Source of the DNA: Dactylorhiza incarnata
Taxonomy: Eukaryota > Streptophyta > Magnoliopsida > Asparagales > Orchidaceae
Assembly: GCA_033032865.1 (NCBI GenBank)
Contig: JAWHQI010000328.1
Coordinates: 1,798,001 to 1,862,000 of the forward strand
Length of the DNA: 64,000 bases
Direction of reading: 5' to 3'
Below are positions 10,231 to 21,700 of the stretch, in pieces (within the stretch, counting starts at the first letter, position 1; every line of letters starts with the position of its first letter). The position numbers were made by a program, and so were the translations under genes. A model generated the notes under the pieces. The model did not search any database, was not told the origin of the DNA, and was given only the letters and a program-made list of their open reading frames with translations.

Positions 10231-11150
10231 TTGGAAACTGGTTCCAAGACCCCAAGGACAGAACATCATAGGAACTAAATGGGTCTACAGAAACAAGTTG
10301 GATGAAAATGGAATCATCACCAAGAATAAAGCAAAGCTAGTGGCAAAAGGATACAGACAAGAGGAAGGGATAGATTTTGATCAGACATTTGCTCAAGTAG
10401 CCAGACTGGAAGCAATATGACTGTTTCTAGCCTATGCTGCATACCAATGTTTCAAGGTCTACCAGATGGATGTGAAGTCAGCCTTCCTAAATGGTGACCT
10501 CAAAGAGGAAGTATATGTAGAGCAGCCTTCAGGTTTTGTAGATGCTACTCACCCTGATTATGTTTACTTTCTTAGAAAATCCCTTTATGGCTTAAAGCAG
10601 GCACCTAGGGCCTGGTATGAAACTCTGTCAAGCTTTCTAATTGAGAACAAGTTCTCAAGGGGAAAGATTGATAAGACCTTGTTCCTAAGGGAAGTGAAGG
10701 GCAAGATCTTGTTAGTGCAGATCTATGTGTATAACGTCATCTTTGGCTCTACAGATAACAATCTCTGCAAAAAAGTTTGCCAACTTGATGTAGGGAAATT
10801 TTGAGATGAGCAGTATGGGTGAGCTCAAATACTTCCTAGGTCTCCAAGTGAAATAATCTGAAGATGTTATATTCATCTCCCAGACCAAGTTCACTAGGGA
10901 GCTAGTCAAGAAATTTGGATTGGAGAGTGCTTCTTCAATGAAGACTCCAATGGGAACCAATGTGTCTCTGGACAAGGATGAGAAGGGCATACCCTTTGAT
11001 GAAACCAAGTACAGATGCATGATTGGATCCTTGCTCTATCTAACTGCAAGTAGGCCTGACATAATGTTTGCTACATGTGTCTGTGCTAGATATCAGGTGA
11101 ATCCTAAGGAATCTCATCATGTCCCTGTCAAGAGAATCTTAAGATACTAA
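10231..11150 (+). pseudogene. Reverse transcriptase, inactive
   Basis: Copia RT blocks are clear: [29 protein letters not shown], then after a TGA at 10418 the block [12 protein letters not shown] and [12 protein letters not shown]. The catalytic YVDD box reads YVYN, removing both aspartates. A further TGA lies at 10802-10804, and the frame shifts near 10800 before ELKYFLGLQV and ASRPDIMFA. The TGA at 10418 is a simple CGA-to-TGA change of the kind caused by cytosine methylation. The RT cannot function. Confidence 0.88.
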
Positions 11151-11611
11151 AGGGTACATCAAATCTTGGCCTATGGTACCCTAGGAACAATGGATGTGAA
11201 CTAACTGGCTATTGAGATGCAGATTATGCAGGGTGCAAGGAAGACAGGAAGAGTACATCAGGGACATGTCAATTCCTTGGTGGAAGACTAATCTCTTGGA
11301 GCAGTAAGAAGCAGTCTAGTGTGGCAATCTCAACAGTAGAATCAGAGTATATCTCTATTGTGAGCTACTGTGCCCAACTGCTATGGATCAAACATCAACT
11401 TGATGACTACAACCTAAAGATGACCAAAACACCCTTGTTTTGTGACTCTTCAAGTGCAATCTTAATTGCTAAGAACTCCGTCTCTCACAGCAGGACTAAG
11501 CATATTGAGATCAGGTATCACTTCATCAGGGAGCATGTGGAAAATGAAGATATCACCCTTGAGTTTGTCCCGACAGACAAACAAGTGGCTGATATATTAC
11601 AAAGCCCCTAG
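11151..11611 (+). pseudogene. RNase H domain, decayed
   Basis: Copia RNase H blocks are seen: DADYAGCKEDRKSTSG, SSKKQSSVAIS, then ESEYISIVS and RTKHIEIRYHFIREH. The frame shifts near 11148 relative to the last RT block, and a stop (TGA near 11215) precedes the DADYA block. The open part runs 11321-11611 and ends in the usual VADIL region. Confidence 0.82.
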
Positions 11612-12062
11612 ATGAAGCTAAGTTGAATTTCTTCAAATTCCAACTGGGATGTTAAACTTAGAGTAATCCTCTACTTATTTTTCACTAATCCATTTCTAGA
11701 TGATTGTTTAGAAAATCTCTCATGTTTTGGATGAACTATGACCAAGCAAGGGGGAGCCTTGGACTATTGTCTACTAAAAGAAGAGCTCCAGAAAAGAAGT
11801 CAGAAAGGGGGAGAAAGGGCATCACATCAAATGTTCAAGACAAGATGCTTAAGAAGACCTCAAAGATAGGAGGAGCAAAGAAGTAGGGGGAGCCATAAAA
11901 GAAGAGACATCAAATCAAGGGGGAGCTACAAACTTGATGTACTCCGAGAGTTCAGCAAAGATAAGTACAATCTTACATGCTCAAAAGTTAAGATTATAAT
12001 ATTTGTTGTCAAGTGAAAGTAGTCTTGAATTGAGATTCTGACTTCTTCAAATAGGGGGAGAT
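11612..12062 (+). other. 3' untranslated region with repeated PPT-like GGGGGAG tracts
   Basis: No env-like frame is visible. At least five GGGGGAG tracts occur (near 11750, 11808, 11884, 11920 and 12054). The last, ATAGGGGGAGAT, abuts the 3' LTR and is the functional-position PPT. Serial PPT-like tracts here are a feature of SIRE-type elements. Confidence 0.75.
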
Positions 12063-13906
12063 TGCTGGGAATCTTGCCCACATGATTCTTGATTTGAAGA
12101 AGTCACCAAGTCAAGAAAACTTCACTTTGTATTTGATCACTTCTCTAGCTTATAAATCTCAGGAAGTTAGTAGAATGGAGTTCGTCGAACGCAGAATGCT
12201 GTTCGTGGAATGGAGAAGCAAGATCGTCGAACTCAGAAGGAAGATCGACGACCGCTGAGACTTGGCGTGTTCGTCGAACGCAGAAGGAAGATCATCGAAC
12301 TCAGAAGGAAGATCATAGACCGCTGAGACTTGGCGAGTCAGTCGACCGCTGAGACTCGGCAAAATCGTCAAATGCAGAATGGAGTTCATCGAACGCAGAG
12401 ACGACACCGAAGAATGAAGCTCATTGAACGCAGAGAAGACGCAGTATCGTCGACTTCAACAAAGTGGCCTTGTCATCGAGAAGAACCAACATCATCGTGA
12501 AGAAGCCTTATTGCTGAAAAGGCTAAGTATGACTGATGGCGTTGTTCATTGTCGTAAAGAAGGCATGTCGTCGAGAAGACTGAAGAAGGACAGCTGAAGA
12601 CAAGCAGTTGCTAAAGTATGATCTGTCGACATGGTATCACTTATGTAGTTGAGAGAACAACATGATTACGACGACAGTCTACAAGAAAGAAGATTACGAC
12701 GACACAGTCAGTGACAACATATCGTAGTATATACAGAAGCACCAGAATGTCTCGTATCATCGAGATACCTGCATCAGAGACAGGAGCAAGAAGAATTGAA
12801 AGTCTACCTAAGTTCAAGGCATCGACAAAGTCCTGTCATCGAGATATTATCCATGTCGTCGTGAAAATGGAAATATTGTCGATACAGATTCAAAAGTTGC
12901 GGACGCGCTGTCAGCAACTAATGCCGCCGCCTGATTGTCCAATCAGCGTGTGCTCTTAAGGAAAGGAGCGTCTGACACTTAAGGAACTTTTTCAGAAGAC
13001 TGTTGGGAGCCTCGCAGTCTTATAAAAGAGATAAGAGGTTGCCCTAATGTGAAATAAATCGATCAATAAGAAAAAACTTGCGCATACAGAAAATAGAACA
13101 GAAAAAGCGGCGCAAGAAAGAAAGTGAAAAAGAAGAAGCATTCATCTCCATCGACTGATAAGTAGCCAATCCTCATCAGGCTAAGGAAATATTGAAAAGA
13201 ACTGTGCGCTCAAGATCTAATTCAGAAGCATCTTCTTCAACCTTAAGAAGTCGATCTTTAATATGCTAAAGTTGCCGATCTTCATCCGGCAGAAGTAACA
13301 GTCTTTTATCACTGTATTTTTGTAAGGCTTGCGGGTTTATTTGTCTAGCTTGAGGGCTGGAGAACTGTGAGGCTTGAGGGCCAGGGCAGTGGACTTGCGG
13401 GTCCTACACCGTCTAGCTTGAGGGTTGGAGAGCTGTGAGGCTTGAGGGCCAGGGCAGTGGACTTGCGGGTCCAATCTTGTCGAGCTTGAGGGCTCGGGCG
13501 CAGTGGGGGCTTGCTGGCCTAGGATGTAGGCACAGGACTTGCGGGTCTTTGTTGTGTAGGTCTTGAGAGCCTGAGTGTCGAGCTTGCGGGCTCTGGGGCA
13601 GTAGGTGCTTGCGGGCCTAGGCTGTTGGACTTGCGGGTCCGTGTTGTAAGGCTTGAGGGCCTGAAGTTTTTGGCAGAGTTTGCTGATCCTAGCACACTGC
13701 TGGATAGGCGCAGAGGGACAGAGGACTACTCAAGACACCCCGTCTTGAGGAACCTCTATAGATCTTATGTCGTCTGGTGTGTTTTATCTCTGTTTATCTG
13801 TGCGATTTTTTGTGATGTGCTTGAATATTTGAAACTCGCGCAAATAGTTTTAAAAGAACCCAGATCATCTAACACCCCCCTCTAGGTGAACGTTCCATTA
13901 CTAACA
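12063..13906 (+). repeat. 3' LTR of SIRE-like copia element
   Basis: It starts TGCTGGGAATC (T-to-C change relative to the 5' LTR) and ends CATTACTAACA, followed by TSD CATAT. It contains the same CGTCGAAC array, a TATA box at 13021-13028 and hairpin repeats at 13325-13662. Confidence 0.93.
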
Positions 13907-13913
13907 CATATTT

Positions 13914-16900
13914 CATAATAATTTACTACGTGCAGACCAATATGATTTCAGATATTTACAGCCACCCATAATTGTTATTTGAGCTGATTTGGCCCACTTG
14001 TTTTATTGCAGCACTCAAAATGGTGCAACCTGTGCATATGGTTGACCAGAGATTGATTTGAGTGCCCCCGCTAGACTACTAATCTAAATGGTTTGAAATT
14101 TAGAGCATACACTAGATTTACCCTTACCCTCAACATATCCAAAAATGAGAATTTTTGGAGGAGCTTGTCCGATAGTTTTTGCAAACATTTATTAATTCAT
14201 GTACGAATTAATTTAGGGTCTTGAGACCTCTAAACCCTTCCAAATTTTGGTGGGTGGTCCTTAGGGTCATGACATGACTCTGGTAAAAATTTCATCCCTT
14301 TTGGGATTGAATTGGTAGGGTAATTAAGTAACCAAATTTGGTCAAACCATGGTATACTAGATCAAAAGTGCACTTGTTGGATTTGGGAGATCAACCCTCA
14401 TCCAAATATTGTGAAACCTTGGCCACTGACTTAACAACATATACAACTCCCCCACAAGTCGTTTTGTGTGGTTTGGGGGTGGATATGCTCTAGAACCCTA
14501 GTTCATACCCTAGGGTTGATTATTGAACATATTGAAGGACATATGGTCATATGTCATCGGAATGACTCAGAACTTGGTAGAGAGGTTCATAGGGTGGTAT
14601 TATGCCCTAGGTAATTTATCTGGAATTTTTAGGAACATTTATCCTCTCTGAATTAATTAAGAATCAACTATGACACTTTCTTATGTTAAGAATTTACATA
14701 ATCACATTACTTTGAATGTTCATGAAATTTTGGCATTAAGCTGGTACTAGGAAATTATTCTCTGATAATTTTGTTATGAAGTTTGGATTGATATATATAG
14801 TACTTCATTCATAACCCCGATATTTGCCCTAGTTGTATGAAAGTTTAATTATGGATTTAATACTCACTGGAAAATCATGAAACTTGGTCAGAGAACTTTT
14901 TAGAAAAAGAATATGATCGATAAATTTTTGAATAATTTTTGGAGGAGTTTTTATATGGTTTTCTTCACAAAGTGCCCTATGATTTGTTTATTTAAATAAA
15001 TGATTTATATGTACAAATGAATCTGAAAAATTATGACACTCAACCAATGAACTTTTCTGATCACCATAGATATCTATTAATTTTCTTGTAATTTTTGAAT
15101 GAGGATTTTTGGTACTTCCTTTGTAAATCCCTGATTGCGATAGATTAATCAATATTTTAATCAGAGGTCAAAACCTTTTTGAAAATTTATGAATTTTATA
15201 TGTAGCTATTATTTTGATGATATATAGTTGTACAAATTTTATCAAGACCATAGCTTATCAGGAAACCATACTTGATGTTCAAAGTCATAGTTTCCCTGAT
15301 CTTAAAGAAATTATGATAAATGTTAAATAAATTAGAAAAATTATGAATTTCTGGAGATAGCCTTAAAATGTCATAACACACCCCCAATAATATTCTTGGG
15401 TCATTTGGATGAGCATTGTGAGTCTTTCTCTTTTCATAACATATAGTTCAAGTGGTCTGTGTATAATGAAAATGCTTAATAAGGATAAACATGTAGGTCT
15501 TACATGGGGAGTTATGGAAGTTGATGCACCCAGATGGATTGGATTTGGAAGGGGCCACCAAAGGAAAATAGGAGTAAGATGTCTGGTTGACTAGGAGGCA
15601 AGAGTGTGCTTGGGATTGTCGAAAGATCGTCATTCCCTTGGAGTGAAGTAAAACACACTTAGTGATATTAAGTGTAACATTAATAGTGGTCGGGTCGAAG
15701 GGTAGACACCAATAAAAAATAAGTTCCTTGGAAAAGGGCAGTTTGGGCTATCATCCCATCGTACCTCCTAGTACCGCTGCGAGCCCCTCACAGGGTAGTC
15801 CTCGAGAAGTCCATGGTTAACCCAAAGCTGTAGGAATAATTTGTTACGCAAGATTAACTTAATAATACACTCACTCACATCTCTTTGTTGTGGGTGTTAC
15901 TTGTTTTTGTCATACGAGCAGTAGGCTCGGTGGTTGTAGTTACGGATAGGTTGGTCCGACGAGCAGGTGGCTCAGAAGGTTGTTACGACGGGCAGGTTAG
16001 CCCGGGGAGCCTATGGCTCGGAAGTTTAAAGTAATCATATTGGATGTGCATAAACGTCGTGGGTCTATAATATTGGATGGTCATTCGCACCGACATCGAT
16101 ACTTTGACTCGGCAAGTGTGGTTATCACTTAGCCAAGAAAAATCTGGTGGACCAACCAGTAAGAGTACGCAGGCGCTCCGCGGTGTCTCCTTCACATTGA
16201 GGCGTATGATAGGTCTAGGTTAGGTGGTGAGAATACCAACATAGAGGTGGGCGAGGCCCAACCCACTACTTCCGTTTTCCACTACGGGGGTATCCTGGGA
16301 GTTTTGCTAGCTCTAAAAAGGGGGAACTAAAGATCTGTGCGCATTGAGTCAGGTGCGTGAGTTAAACTTGTGTGATCATAACATTAATCAGTATAACTCT
16401 CCATGTCATAGAATAAGCATTGCATTTCAACCCCTACCCCTATCGTATAAATTGGTTATGTGACTTTTTATAAGATACGCCTTGCTAAACGACCCCTTGG
16501 TTTATAGGTTTGTATGAGCATTCCTATAAATCAATGGTTACTTTTCTATTCTATACTTGCTTTACTTACTGCTTTATATGTACATATAAACACCTTTGTA
16601 GTGGTTGATACTCCTGTTGCTAAGATATGTCATCTGCTTTGCTTTATACCACTTGCTGTCCTCCACTTCATCCTCCCGCACGGTGACTAGGAGCCACTGG
16701 GAGATGGGTGGTGGGAAATGAGGCTTAGTCTTTTTGACTAACGGTCGGTGGACCATATCATTTTAGGGGACCAAGGAGATGCGGCAACACTAGAGGCCGG
16801 TGCAGATGGAGGCGGGCCAGAATAGCACAAGAGCACCAGTCTAAGAATCTGTGAGTGTTCTAGTAGATTTTGCTTCCATGAGTGATCTTGTAGTGAGGAC

Positions 16901-17163
16901 TTGATGTACTGTGCATGAGCCCTTATTATTGCTACCTATCTTGTTCAGTTATTGTCTCTGGACATCCTTCATTATGATCTATATATTATGTGATGTGGAC
17001 TTGAGCTTACTTTTGCTTCAATTGTACTTTTCTTCTTCTGTGATAGATAATGCCGGCAGGATCAACGTTTTGTAGTGGCGACCTTCCCGAGTGTTGGTGT
17101 CACGGCAAAGCGGCGGTTCTGGGCATAAGCTCCAGTTTTGTAGCGAAAAAATGGGGTCTTACA
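13914..17163 (+). mobile_element. Long LTR of a chromovirus-like Ty3/gypsy element (start not fixed)
   Basis: The right end is fixed by CTTACA at 17163, three bases before a PBS. Upstream sequence is AT-rich and noncoding to about 15700, then holds CGAGCAG.GGCTC-like repeats at 15900-16025. This style is typical of the multi-kilobase LTRs of Del/Tekay elements. No matching second LTR is in the window and the left end could not be placed, so part of this stretch may be older flank. Confidence 0.5.
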
Positions 17164-17166
17164 AAC

Positions 17167-17178
17167 TGGTATCAGAGG
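17167..17178 (+). other. Primer binding site of the gypsy element
   Basis: TGGTATCAGAGG lies three bases after the LTR end and matches the initiator tRNA-Met type used by Del/Tekay chromoviruses. Confidence 0.75.
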
Positions 17179-17336
17179 GAAACCTCGATCAGAAGAGAAG
17201 AAGTCCACAAACCCTGGGCCGCCCCGCGCGAGCATAGTTTGAGGACAAACTAGCAGCGGAAGTAATGGTGTGCCCCTATGGGGGAATCGCATGAAAAAAT
17301 CCACTTTTAACTAAATCTTTTTAGCCAAATCCCCTT

Positions 17337-18448
17337 ATGAGTGTCGAATTTTCTTTTGTAGCCTGCGACGAACACTACCCCACAGCATGGAGTGCCTCCG
17401 ACTCCAATCGTCATCCAGCCACCTCTGTCTCCTACTCTGTTCCAGCAGACGGAGATTGGAAAGACATTGATGGCCATACTGGATGCATTCAGGGCACAAC
17501 AGGCTCTGACTCCTCAGCCAAACCCCGGGGTCAACTGGTTGAGCGTCTTCCATGGTATTTCTCCCACATCTTACCTCAGGATGGATTCGGCGGTTCGGAC
17601 TGAGGAGTGGGTGGACATCATGTATGATATGCTGGACGATATGCAGTGCCTGACAGAAATGGAAGTTCCCCTAGTGGTCTCATGTTTGAAGTCTCATGCG
17701 AAGAGATGGTGGAAGTCGCTGCTGGACACCACTTATGCTGGATTGGAGGTTGCAGACGTCTCTTGGGATGATTTCAAGGCAGCGCTGTTGGAGCATTTCG
17801 TGCAACAGGCTTCGAGAGACTAGTTGGAGGATAGGTTCCTACATTTGAGGCAGGGGAGCAGGACAGTCCTGGAGTACCAGCGGGAGTTTACCCACCTGGC
17901 TCAGTTTGCGGCCTCCTATCAGCTGGACGACGCGGGCTTTGCAAAGGGGTTCTACAAGGGCCCCCGTGATGAGCTGAGGCAGACCCTCCTCTTTGTTTCC
18001 GACGGCAGTCTGGCCAGGATCTTGGAGATGGCCAAGTAGATGGAGGCAGACCAGCACACTGTTTGTGAAGGAAACGTCTGATAGAGGACCAGGGTCGGGG
18101 TGGCAGGAGAGACTAGCAGAGGAGTCGAGATGTCGGAGAAAGGAGAACGGTGGGCCGACCCCGCCAGGAGGAGATGCAGGAGCAGAGGGAGTAGGTAGTA
18201 TTTGCTCCTTAGCCTCTACAAATGCGGGAGGTGCCGAAGCTAGGAGGTGGGCCACCTCCCCCACCAGTGTGCTACCTGTTCCACCAGACGGGCCACATTC
18301 GAAGGAACTGCCCTCAGAGGATTGCACCACCAGCACTACAGGCCGCCCCACCGGCCCAGCATTTCGGGGGCCGAGGACGTGGACGAGGTCGTGGATTCCA
18401 GGGTCGTGATCATAGACAGGACATGGACCATATGTATGTTGGATCTGA
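17337..18448 (+). pseudogene. gag of chromovirus-like gypsy element, truncated
   Basis: Capsid homology runs through VDIMYDMLDDMQC, KRWWKSLLD, SWDDFKAALLEHF, an in-frame TAG (17821-17823), then LRQGSRTVLEYQREFTHLAQF and LRQTLLF. The frame changes after 18039. The zinc knuckle CYLFHQTGHIRRNC near 18265 has Phe where the second Cys should be. The sequence breaks at 18449 where a SIRE-like LTR begins, so protease, RT and integrase are absent. The W-rich capsid block and the PBS fit Tekay/Del, but the pol domains needed to confirm this are missing. Confidence 0.8.
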
Positions 18449-19341
18449 TGGTGCCCTTAGAGGGGGGGGGGGGGGTGAATAAGGGGTTTACTGTTTTTAA
18501 GATAAACTGACAGATTTTAAAGAAACAAAACTTTTTAGCACTGTTGCTAACGCCTGGCGTTGACTAGTTAATGCCTGGCGTTATCCCTCCAGAAAATATT
18601 TTGGCAGAAATAAATAAAGTGATTTTACTTGCACAATCTCAAATGAAATACAAATTCAGAAAAATAGATATACTGAAAAAGGAATTTTATATATCACAAA
18701 ATGATTACAAGGATAATATTTCAATAACGCTTGAAATTGAGGCGACAAGTTGAAAATCTCTTTTTTGTTCCTTCACCGATCCTTCTCCGAAGGACCGGTT
18801 GGCTATAACATATCTATCCCCAGATAAGGCCTCTAGCCACCCCCTAGATCTACCCTTGACCTAGTCTCCACGCACAAGGCGGCGAATTACCCCCTAAGCC
18901 GCACAAGGACCTAGTCACCACACGCAAGGCGGCGATTTCACTACGGTTACAAGTAAATGAAAAGATAAAGATAAAAATCAGAATAAAAGACTCCCTATAT
19001 TGATGAGCGCTGAAGGAGATGTTGAAGACACGCTTTGATCATCATCGGAGTTGAAGCGAGCGTCCTTCTTCAAATTTACCGTTGCAAATCTCCTTCTCAC
19101 TCTTGTTCCTCAATGGTGGTGTTTGGTGTTCTCTCTGAATTCGGGGATGAAATGCTCTCTCAAAAGATTGGAGTGAAGGCTTCCAGAAAAAGTCAATCTT
19201 GAACAACGAAATCAGGTCTTTAAATAGGCACGGGAGCTAACGCCTGGCGTTAGCGTTAATGCCAGCGTTAAGCATCGTGTCTGGCAGTTACTGAAGTCAT
19301 GCAAACCGTCGGGATCGAGGCAAATCGTGGAACGAATTTTT
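18449..19341 (-). mobile_element. SIRE-like LTR, distal part (R/U5), minus strand
   Basis: On the minus strand this part ends with a run of 14 C (plus 18462-18475 as G) and CTCTAAGGGCACCA, the CCCCCCTCTAG-type end seen in the other SIRE-like LTRs. It contains palindromes TAACGCCTGGCGTT (18550, 19229), repeats of CAAGGCGGCGA (18877-18937), and continues past the nested element at 25277-25955. Without the insertion the LTR is about 1.57 kb. Confidence 0.75.
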
Positions 19342-20516
19342 TGTTAAAATTTTTTATTTGAATCGTTTAGGAGTAAGCAGGAGTTGCATCAACTGAGTTA
19401 TAGCCAAACAACCACAATGCCACACAGCAACACAATAGAATTTATTGAATCACAAACTTCATTTACAGTGCGAGGTATACATGGCGAGACATGATTCATA
19501 AGAATCGCGAAGGAGAGAAGAACAAAACACCAAAAGCAAAACTGGCGGCTTGACAAGCAGAGACCGCTTAGAACACTCGACTCCAGAGATCGCCCGGCTT
19601 GACCTGAGACCGCGCGAACAGAAAACAGACAGGTCGCCTGCACTGCAAGACCGCCACCTCAGACCGCACGAACTGGAGCTTATTGAATTGAACAAAGAAC
19701 AGCTGTCGCCAGACCGCAACTCAGATCGCCTAACCGCTGAAGGTCGCCTGATCGCTGAGCTCGCTGCAAACAGCACAAGAACACCATAAACTAGTTCACA
19801 GACAGACCGCTTCCAAACTGTTTATTCAAGCCGCTGGGAATCACCAAGGAAGGAGACCGCAGCCTGCTGACCGCAAACCTGCGAACACAACAAACAGTCA
19901 ACTCGCTTCCGAGACCGCCCGACCTCAAAGTTGAGACCGCACGAAATAACCCAGGCTCTAGTTCTTACAGTTCTCGTTATGAATGACGGGCCATGCACCC
20001 CCTATTTATAGGCGGGTAGACGGATGTCGTCACCACACAGGAGAGATACAATCACCACCCATCAGATCGTGAGCGGTCTCACAAAGCAGACCGCGCGATC
20101 AAACCACTTGGACAACCTTCCGTCCAAGACCGCAGATCAGCAGGCAGACCGCGCACAAGCCGTGCGAACACGAGACCGCGCACATGCCGCACAGATACAA
20201 GAACACTCCTTCCTTAGATCGCCAAGAGCAAACCAAGGCCCATCTGGCCGACTTCAAATAAGTCGCCAGATCGCCCAGCACAAGCCGCCCGGTCAGGCGG
20301 ATACATAAGAACTGACCGCCCGGTCTTCTACAAGGAAGATAGACAGACCAAGCAGAACAACTCTGGAAGAGACCGGATCAAACCAGGAACAGACCGGCCG
20401 ACCAGCAGACCACCAAAACCATACCGGCAGAGCACCAACGCAGACCGCTGGGTCTCTGCGGTCTCCAAAATTCAGACCGCCCGGTAACCTTCCACTCCAC
20501 TTCAATAATTTCAACA
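19342..20516 (-). repeat. 3' LTR of minus-strand copia element
   Basis: On the minus strand it starts TGTTGAAATTATTGAAG at 20516. It is dense in GCGGTC (GACCGC on plus). A TATA box CTATAAATAGG lies at about 20002-20011. Length 1175 bp against 1190 bp for its partner at 24082-25271. Confidence 0.92.
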
Positions 20517-20530
20517 CTCCCCCTTGAATT
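20517..20530 (-). other. Polypurine tract
   Basis: On the minus strand AATTCAAGGGGGAG directly precedes the 3' LTR. In the sister element the same tract is AGGGGGAG at 60832-60839. Confidence 0.85.
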
Positions 20531-21700
20531 GGGAAGTGGAAACTAGCCCGAGTAAACTCCGCAACCGAGTAAACGGTCCCTTCGCCAGCGGCTTTTTGAA
20601 GATGTCTGCAACATTGTCCGCAATCCGAACATGCTCGACCATAAGAGATCCTCCCAACACCTTTTCACGAATGAAATGGTGCTCAATCTCAATATGCTTG
20701 GTCCTCGCGTGACAGACTGGATTATTAACCAGCTTGAGAGCACTCTCATTGTCCCCGCATAGCATAGTGGGACCTCGAACCTCCTCATGAAAGTCCTCCA
20801 CCAACCTCCTGAGCCAAACGGCTTCCTAAGCTGCCAAGGCCGAAGCCTTGTATTCCGCATCTGTGGTAGATACAGACACCGAGTCCTGCTTTTTGCTGCA
20901 CCAAGAGATACCTGTGGGGCCTGTCATAAAGACAAAACCAGGCGTTGATCTCCGATCATCCACGTCTCCCCCGTAATCATCATCCATGTATCCAAGTAAC
21001 TCCAAGCTTGACCCTCTCCTATATAGGAGACCCAAATCAGAGGTCGACTTCACATATTTAAGAATTCCTTTTGCCGCCAGAAGATGAGGCTTCCGTGGCT
21101 CCGCCATGTACCGGCTCACTTTGCCAACTCCATAAGCAATATCAGGCCTCGTGATGGTCAAGTAGATCAAGCTCCCAACCAGAGCTCGAAACACCAACGG
21201 ATCAGATAGAACTCTCCCCTCATCCTTCCGAAGTTTATGATGCTGTTCCAGAGGTATAGAGCTGCTCTTCCCCTCCTCCATGCCGAATCGTTGAACAATC
21301 CGCTCCGCATATCCAGCCTGAGAAACAAGCACTCCGCTCTTCCTCCTCTGAACCTCCAGTCCAAGGAAATGGTGGAGCTCACCCAGATCCTTCATCTCAA
21401 ACCTGATAGCAAGCTCAGCTCTCAGCCTTGCTACTGCCTCCTTCGAGTTCCCGGTGACGATCATTTCATCCACATACATCAGAACAATAACCCAAAGCAC
21501 CCCTCCTTCTTGAAGAACAAGCTAGAATCAGAGTCTGAAGCAAAGAACCCGCAGAATAGAAGATACTCCACGATCTTTCCATACCACGCCCGAGGCACTT
21601 GCTTCAACCCATACAGGGCTTTCTTCAGGTTGGTCCTGACTAACCACCTCCTCAGCTGCTTCTTTTGTGCTAGCTCTTCTTCTAGACGAACTTGGAGCAT
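20531..21700 (-). pseudogene. RT (second half) and RNase H of copia element
   Basis: On the minus strand RT resumes at [15 protein letters not shown] after a gap, then the catalytic box reads YVDE instead of YVDD, followed by ELHHFLGLEVQRR, TRPDIAYGV, the RNase H block MDDDYGGDVDDRRST and RTKHIEIEHHFIREK, and ends QFKGEC into the LTR. A stop (TAA) interrupts after ALAA near 20828, and the frame shifts near 21500. The first half of RT, including the block around the first catalytic Asp, is missing: the hydrophilic linker joins almost directly to the ALYGLKQ block at about 21610-21640. Confidence 0.85.

Larger units (their letters stand above)
5829..13906 (+). mobile_element. Complete SIRE-like Ty1/copia element, TSD CATAT, integrase lost
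   Basis: The element has 5' LTR 5829-7675, PBS, a long gag, protease, RT, RNase H, a PPT at 12050-12062 and 3' LTR 12063-13906. The TSD is CATAT at 5824-5828 and 13907-13911. The internal region is only 4.4 kb because sequence between the protease/pre-integrase region and RT is missing. The large gag with zinc knuckles and the repeated GGGGGAG tracts before the 3' LTR fit the SIRE/Maximus type. The element sits inside the right TSD of the older solo LTR. It cannot be autonomous. Confidence 0.93.
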
